Position numbers and translations under genes: made by a program. From the NCBI GenBank assembly GCA_018292915.2, contig JACVVK020000340.1, positions 62,501-126,500 on the forward strand: a stretch of 64,000 nucleotides of DNA. The letters run 5' to 3'. The DNA comes from Batillaria attramentaria. Taxonomy: Eukaryota; Mollusca; Gastropoda; Batillariidae. Under the pieces are notes generated by a model, which ran no database searches, was not told the DNA's origin, and worked only from the letters and a program-made list of their open reading frames with translations. Shown in pieces: positions 59,009-64,000 of this stretch. Position 1 is the first letter of the stretch. Every line of letters begins with the position of its first letter.

Positions 59009-59158
59009 TGCAACAGTTCAGTCCACACAGGTACAGTGTTTTACATTGTACATTTTTTTCTGTTTAAGGACGCAGAGACAGACTTAGCAGAATCAGAAGA
59101 GTACAAGCAGGCACAGACAGCACTAGAAGCAGCAAAGACAGTTGTGGATCCAGAATAA
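57537..59158 (+). CDS. TBCA: Tubulin-folding cofactor A
   Basis: Exons 57537-57595, 58054-58159, 58635-58721 and 59069-59158 (phases 2, 0, 0) join to 113 residues, close to the usual 108. The N-terminus ADPRIKKIKIQTGVVKR and the motifs MYEKE, EVLQESKAMVPD and AYEEL follow TBCA closely. The predicted fold is an all-helical three-helix bundle, in keeping with the heptad-rich sequence and the absence of signal or membrane segments. TBCA is a cytosolic chaperone that holds beta-tubulin after release from CCT and passes it on to cofactor D. The start ATG is in the context atcATGGCG. A canonical AATAAA is at 59984-59989. Splice sites are all consensus, including g|gtaagt at exon 3. Confidence 0.95.
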
Positions 59159-59983
59159 CTGTTCAAAGTGACAGTTCATCCAAGATGCAATTTCATACAG
59201 TCAGAGGTGTTCAGTGGGCACTTGATTTCCCAGTTTCTTACAAGCGTATTCAGATTTAACTTGAAGATGCAGAGAGACAGAACGGTTGCTCTTCAGTTTT
59301 CTCATCACTTGGCCAATGTGATCCTGTGTAGCCTTTGACTTTGTGTCATGATAAGTGTTAAGTTTACAGTTATCATTACCCACATTGGTAATGTCAAATG
59401 TTTGGCACGATCACTTTGAATTTTCTGACTTTCTTTCAAAACACTGTCATTGGGACCCTCTTTTATCATTATGAGCTGTCCATGCTACCATGGCCTAGTG
59501 CTGCCCAGGCTTACAAAACCAGAAACTAGAAAAACAAATGAGGTTAGGAGAAGCATCTAACAGCTGTCAGATTTTGCACCAGTTTCTCTCTCAATTGAAT
59601 ATTGCAGATTTTCGGTGATAGTGCTATCCATATTATGAGTTCTTAACTTTGTTGCTCTCGCTCTTAGCGCAATGCTTCCTGGGATTAAAAAAGTATCATT
59701 AAGCGTGCTTTGCCTACTGGAGAACAAGGAGACACTGTATCGTACATTTCTTGTGCTTATGACCGCTACACGAACAGTGTGTTTTTACACTGGATGCATC
59801 ACTGCTATGCCTGCTGGGTACACTGGCAATTCTGTGCTGCTATGATTTACTCTGATTTTGTATTTGTCTCTTTGTACTGTACGTGTACATTCTTAATGGT
59901 TGCTTGTTAGGAGATGTTGTATTCTGTTTACATCGATCAGTTACAGTTTATGTGAATTGTGCCCATCAGTTTGGACAGCTTAT

Positions 59984-59989
59984 AATAAA
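59984..59989 (+). terminator. TBCA poly(A) signal
   Basis: AATAAA about 825 bases after the TBCA stop, shortly before the 3' end of the oppositely directed channel gene. Confidence 0.6.
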
Positions 59990-60192
59990 AGGATTATGAA
60001 AACAGATACGTTCTTTTCCATGGCAAGGAGACGGAGAGGCAATGTTGTTTTTCTGACAAAAAAAACTGAGACATTTAATGCAACACATGTGAACTGCAGA
60101 ACTGATGGCATATGATTAAGAACACACACACACGTACACACTAAACAGACACCCTCATTCATGTACACAAAGAAAATATAAATTGGAAATTA

Positions 60193-60198
60193 TTTATT
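60193..60198 (-). terminator. Channel gene poly(A) signal
   Basis: On the minus strand AATAAA lies about 135 bases after the stop codon of the channel gene. It is roughly 200 bases from the TBCA signal, so the two transcripts converge with little or no gap. Confidence 0.55.
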
Positions 60199-60330
60199 TA
60201 CAGTCAAACAACATTCAAAACATCACAGACAGGTTGAAGGAGTTCGATGAAAATATGATGATCATCATGATCATGAATTACATGACAACTGTAGTAAAAA
60301 GGCAAGTTCTTTCACAAAGTACAAAATGAT

Positions 60331-62705
60331 TCAGATGGTAATTCCCACTCGGGTATTGTTGTTCAACCGTTTGCTTTTCCTGATGATGTGGCCTTTCTCT
60401 GCTGTGTCTCTTTCTAACAGTCGCACTACTTTCTCCTGAAAAAAAAAAAAAATGGAAAATATGAGTGTAAGACCCTATGAGTATGACTGCAGCGGAAAAA
60501 CGGCTAGTTTGTTGAGAAACAAAACACCCCCCCCCCCCAAAAAAAAAAAAAAAAAAAAAACGAAATCCCCCCCCCCCCCAAATAAAACAAACAAAAAGCA
60601 AAAGTGCGCTTACACAACACATACCCTCCCCCCTCCCCCGCCTGCACCCTCTCTCATACACACACGAAGACAATCACCTGATATTCAACCTCCATACTGG
60701 TCACCGCTTTCCGTTTCATATAAACCTGGAACAAAACAAAGCAAAGTGTACGCGACATCTTTCCAAGATAAGAAGAGCGTGGGTGTCAATAACGGCGACA
60801 GAGCAGTCCGCATCATATGCCGAAATACAAAATGGAGAGTGTGATAACCAACTAAAGCATTATGATGATGGAGACTTGATACAGCGCACGGCTCCACCCT
60901 AACTGAGTGCTCACGGCGCTTAGGGAGAGGTTTTGAAAGGAAAGATAGTAAAAAAAACAAAAACAACTGCAGATGATTACTGGCGTGACTCGAGGCACTG
61001 AAGAGATGAGTCTTCAGGCGCTTCCGGAATGCGGTAATGCTGACTGCCTCCTTCACTGTCTCAGGGAGAGAGCTCCACAACTTTGGCGCCGTATTTTTGA
61101 AGGACCGTGCATTATGTCAAAGTCTGTGACATATATCTATACATACTAGTAGTCCAATTATTTGACGGTGAACATAGCGCCCCCCACCCCCCATCCAACC
61201 ACTGAAACACTTTTAGTACTGCTGGTAACTGTCCTGTCTTCATTGTACACTGTGCCTAATAGGAGTGCATACCATTGTCAAATGTGTTTACAGCTACTGA
61301 TGTATGACGACCAAGAGTATGTACATATTTCTGTGTGCCCGGCCACACCGAAAAAGGGGGATTTTTTTTTGCAACCAAAAGTAACTCCAGGGAGAAAAAG
61401 GAAAAGAAAGCAGAAAAAAAAAAATTGCTTACTTTGACTGTCATGACAACAGCGAAGCCGATGTTGTAGAAACCGTAACAGAGAACGAGGATAACGAAGG
61501 CCCACTCATCCAGGTCATCAGCCAGCTCCTTGTTGTGGTCAAAGCGCGTGACTATCGCGTGCCAAACGCTCACCACGTGCATCATCACCATGGAGCCCAA
61601 TATGTACTTGTCCTGGAATAGAAAAAAAAGAAGAAAAAAAAAAAAGCGCCAGTGACGCCAGTACTGGTACTGTCCCAAGAGGCACCAAGAGACGAAACCT
61701 ACCAGTACAGCCCCATCAGTGAGGCACCAAGAGACAACCTACACCAGCACTGCCCCAAGAGGCACCCATTCACGAAAACCTACCAGTACTGCCCCAAGAG
61801 GCACCAGTGAAAAGACAACCTACCAGCACTGCCCCAAGAGACCTAAATTTACCAGTACTGCCCCAAGAGGCACTGACCAAGAGGCACCAAAAGACAACCT
61901 ACCAGTACTGCCTCAAGAGGCACCAAGAGACGACCTACCAGTACTGCCCCAAGAGGCACCAAGAGACAACCTACCAGTACTGCCCCAAGAGGCACCAAGA
62001 GACAACCTACCAGTACTGCCCGAAGAGGCACCAAGAGACAACCTACCAGTACTGCCCCAAGAGGCACCAAGAGACAACCTACCAGTACTGCCCCAAGAGG
62101 CACCAAGAGACAACCTACCAGTACTGCCCCAAGAGGCACCAAGAGACAACCTACCAGTACTGCCCCAAGAGGCACCAAGAGACGACCTGTCAGTACTGCC
62201 CCAAGAGACGAAAATTTATCAGTACTGCCCAGTACCACACGCAACATACCGGTACCTAGTACTGCCCAAGACGAAAATGTACCAGTACTGCCCCAAAGAG
62301 ACCCAAGAGTCAACCTACCAGCACTGTGAGGTAAGAAATCTTTGGTAGAGCCTGGTTGACAACGAACTTGAAGGCGATGCCGGTGAGGACTAGAGTGAAG
62401 GACAGCTGCAGGCGGTTCTGGGGCAACGTGCGCTCTACGGCAAACGTGCACAGTGACAGGGAACAGATCAGCACCTGCACAAAAAGGAAAAGCACGTTCA
62501 GTGTCGACTGCATGTAGAGGGAAAAGTAGAGGTGGGGAAAGTTAGGGCGGGGGGGGGGGGGGGTTCATAGGTAGACCGTGAACTGGACACACGCCTTTAA
62601 GGACTGTTCATATGTACATATGTACGTACAACGACGAACATCTGTTCAGGAAACAAGTGAAATAGACATAGACTTGTGTGAAACGAAATGAGCGAAAATT
62701 GCCCG

Positions 62706-62782
<77 letters not shown>

Positions 62783-62840
62783 GCACGCACGCACGCACGC
62801 ACACACACTCACACATGCACGCACACGCACACGGCACGCA

Positions 62841-62904
<64 letters not shown>

Positions 62905-63800
62905 AAGACCACGATCTGCTGCCGGTGCAATTGTATGCTTCTAATATGTATCCCACAACTTCCAGATATACTGACCAACTGACAACAATAATTTTAGCTA
63001 TTGTAATGTATTCCCCCATCAAAAATTCTGAAAATGTCAGGAAAGGCAATCGCCTTCATGAGAAGTTTACACAATTAGACATGCGTTCAACATTCCTTGT
63101 TTTCATTAGAAAACAAACAACACGCAAACAAACAAACACACAAACAAACGCCCCTAGAGTACATCAGTACCATGACGGCTAGAACGTTCCAGAGAAAGAA
63201 GCCAGCTCGCCGAAATGCGTACGTCCTGACTGTGATCATGGGGAACTTGTGTTTGATGGCCGAGAACTCGCGGGTCCGCACCTCAGGGATCATCTCCACG
63301 ATGTCCCGCACCTCCCACTCCTGCTCGTCCACGAACGTCAGCAGGTTCACGGAACTCAGCTCCGTGTCGTCCTCCAGAAGCTCTAAAGAGACGTCACTCA
63401 GCCGTGACGTGATGATGACCGACAGGTGCTAGCATGTGGGAGAAAGCACAGGATGGTGAGTGACGGGTGTTGTGGGAGGGAATGCCAGTCTGCCTGCGCT
63501 ACATGTACCAATGATGGCCTAGTGTTGCCCAGGCTTACCAATGTAGAAGTTAGAAAAATTACTGAAATACAGTAGGAGAGGTGTTTGTATTTTTTGTTCT
63601 GTACTAATGCGAATGAGTCTTCACGTTAACCCGACTGTCAGGAAACCAGATAACAACAACAAAGATTCAAAGATTTTATTTCCTTTGGCCCCTACTGGGG
63701 CATGGAGGAACAATATAAACACACAAGAAATGCAATTGACAAGATGCAAACAACAATCACTGTGCGGGTCAATAAACAATAGCAACAGCACACACACACA

Positions 63801-63881
<81 letters not shown>

Positions 63882-64000
63882 ATACTCGAACAAAAAATAA
63901 TTACCTGGACGTCAAAAGGGAAGTTTTGCAATTCGAGGTTCTCGGAAAAATCGGCCTTGACCCTGCGTTTCTCCAGCACGTACGCCTCGCCGCTGTCGGA
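60331..64000 (-). CDS. Pentameric ligand-gated ion channel, C-terminal part (partial)
   Basis: Six exons, 64000(+)-63905, 63428-63171, 62474-62319, 61612-61433, 60725-60678 and 60435-60331, all phase 0, give 280 residues to the stop; the N-terminus is outside the window. The end of the ligand-binding domain has the family motif NFPFDVQ. TM1 is GFFLWNVLAVMVLICSLSL. TM2 is RLQLSFTLVLTGIAFKFVV, ending in QALPKISYLTVL. TM3 is YILGSMVMMHVVSVWHAIV. TM4 is WAFVILVLCYGFYNIGFAVV. These identify a Cys-loop-superfamily channel of the plasma membrane. Unusual points: no Cys-loop cysteine around FPFDVQ, a TM3-TM4 linker of only about 12 residues, and a charged tail of about 55 residues after TM4. Ligand and ion selectivity cannot be told. 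The exon 62319 donor (CTG|gtaggt) is the first unit of a minisatellite. Confidence 0.85.
60855..61125 (-). mobile_element. LINE 3' end (second copy)
   Basis: Minus-strand WSSLPETVKEAVSITAFRKR, then LKTHLFSAS, matches the LINE tail at 26970-27224, and the following 'agcactcagttagggtggag' matches its 3' untranslated region. Further truncated than the first copy. It lies in the channel gene intron between 60725 and 61433, in the same direction as that gene. Confidence 0.75.
61685..62330. repeat. 36-base minisatellite in channel gene intron
   Basis: The unit ccccaagaggcaccaagaga plus caacctaccagtactg runs as about 17 copies, exact in the middle (61899-62200) and ragged at both ends. It fills most of the intron between 61612 and 62319. 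On the coding (minus) strand each complete unit contains ctg|gtaggttg, the same sequence as the real 5' splice site at 62319. Confidence 0.95.
62709..62902. repeat. Compound CA/CGCA microsatellite in channel gene intron
   Basis: CA repeats with a central CGCA/GCAC-rich segment at 62778-62850. It lies in the intron between 62474 and 63171. Confidence 0.95.
63790..63880. repeat. CGCA and CA microsatellite in channel gene intron
   Basis: A run of CGCA units flanked by CA, ending about 25 bases from the 5' splice site of the first visible exon (63905). Confidence 0.95.

Noticed and set aside
61719..62451. 200-residue open frames over the 36-base repeat
   Set aside because: Same reason: a triplet-length minisatellite read in several frames on both strands.
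62325..62474. Channel exon ending at ACA|gtgctg (62325)
   Set aside because: The donor six bases further, CTG|gtaggt, has a better consensus, keeps phase 0 and restores the family-like SYLTVLDKY join.

Overview
The window is animal (metazoan) nuclear DNA. It holds split genes with GT-AG introns, very dense CA/GT microsatellites, tRNA-derived SINEs, LINE 3' ends and inverted-repeat DNA transposons. Repeats with tandem TGACCTTGACC motifs and a Cys-loop-less pentameric channel gene suggest a lophotrochozoan, most likely a mollusc (perhaps a gastropod). No species can be named from the sequence alone.

Five genes can be read. (1) A GAS1-like GDNF/GAS1-domain cell-surface protein on + (16758-18895, two exons, or one if the intron is retained). 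(2) ULK3, an autophagy/Hedgehog/abscission kinase, on - (39611-28229), whose 14 exons join into a complete 479-residue frame. (3) A ZNF474-like protein with eight C2HC fingers on + (41319-51430, four coding exons, 604 residues). (4) Tubulin-folding cofactor A, TBCA, on + (57537-59158, four exons, 113 residues). (5) The C-terminal 280 residues of a pentameric ligand-gated ion channel on - (64000-60331), continuing beyond the window. ULK3 and the ZNF474-like gene are divergent; TBCA and the channel gene converge, with poly(A) signals about 200 bases apart.

Layout: 1-16.7 kb is repeat-rich, with no gene I can support (a HOR-type satellite, long CA arrays, SINEs, two copies of a 400-base dispersed repeat). 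16.7-18.9 kb is the GAS1-like gene. 18.9-28.2 kb is gene-poor, with a LINE 3' end. 28.2-39.6 kb is ULK3; its introns hold SINEs, a MITE, a partial duplicate of exon 8 and a 3-kb insertion with a THAP-like start. 41.3-51.4 kb is the ZNF474-like gene; intron 1 is almost entirely a 3.8-kb foldback transposon and intron 3 holds a 27-base minisatellite. 51.4-57.5 kb is intergenic, with a SINE and a 1.19-kb TA-flanked inverted-repeat transposon. 57.5-64 kb holds TBCA and the channel gene.

The genes do not form one pathway. The strongest unusual signals are: a 36-base minisatellite in the channel gene made of copies of the adjacent 5' splice site; a foldback element ending in CACAGTG with a 5-base target duplication; the prokaryote-like architecture of the channel; and two possible C-termini for the GAS1-like protein. 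All exon joins were made by eye from reading frame, splice consensus and remembered family features; no search was run.
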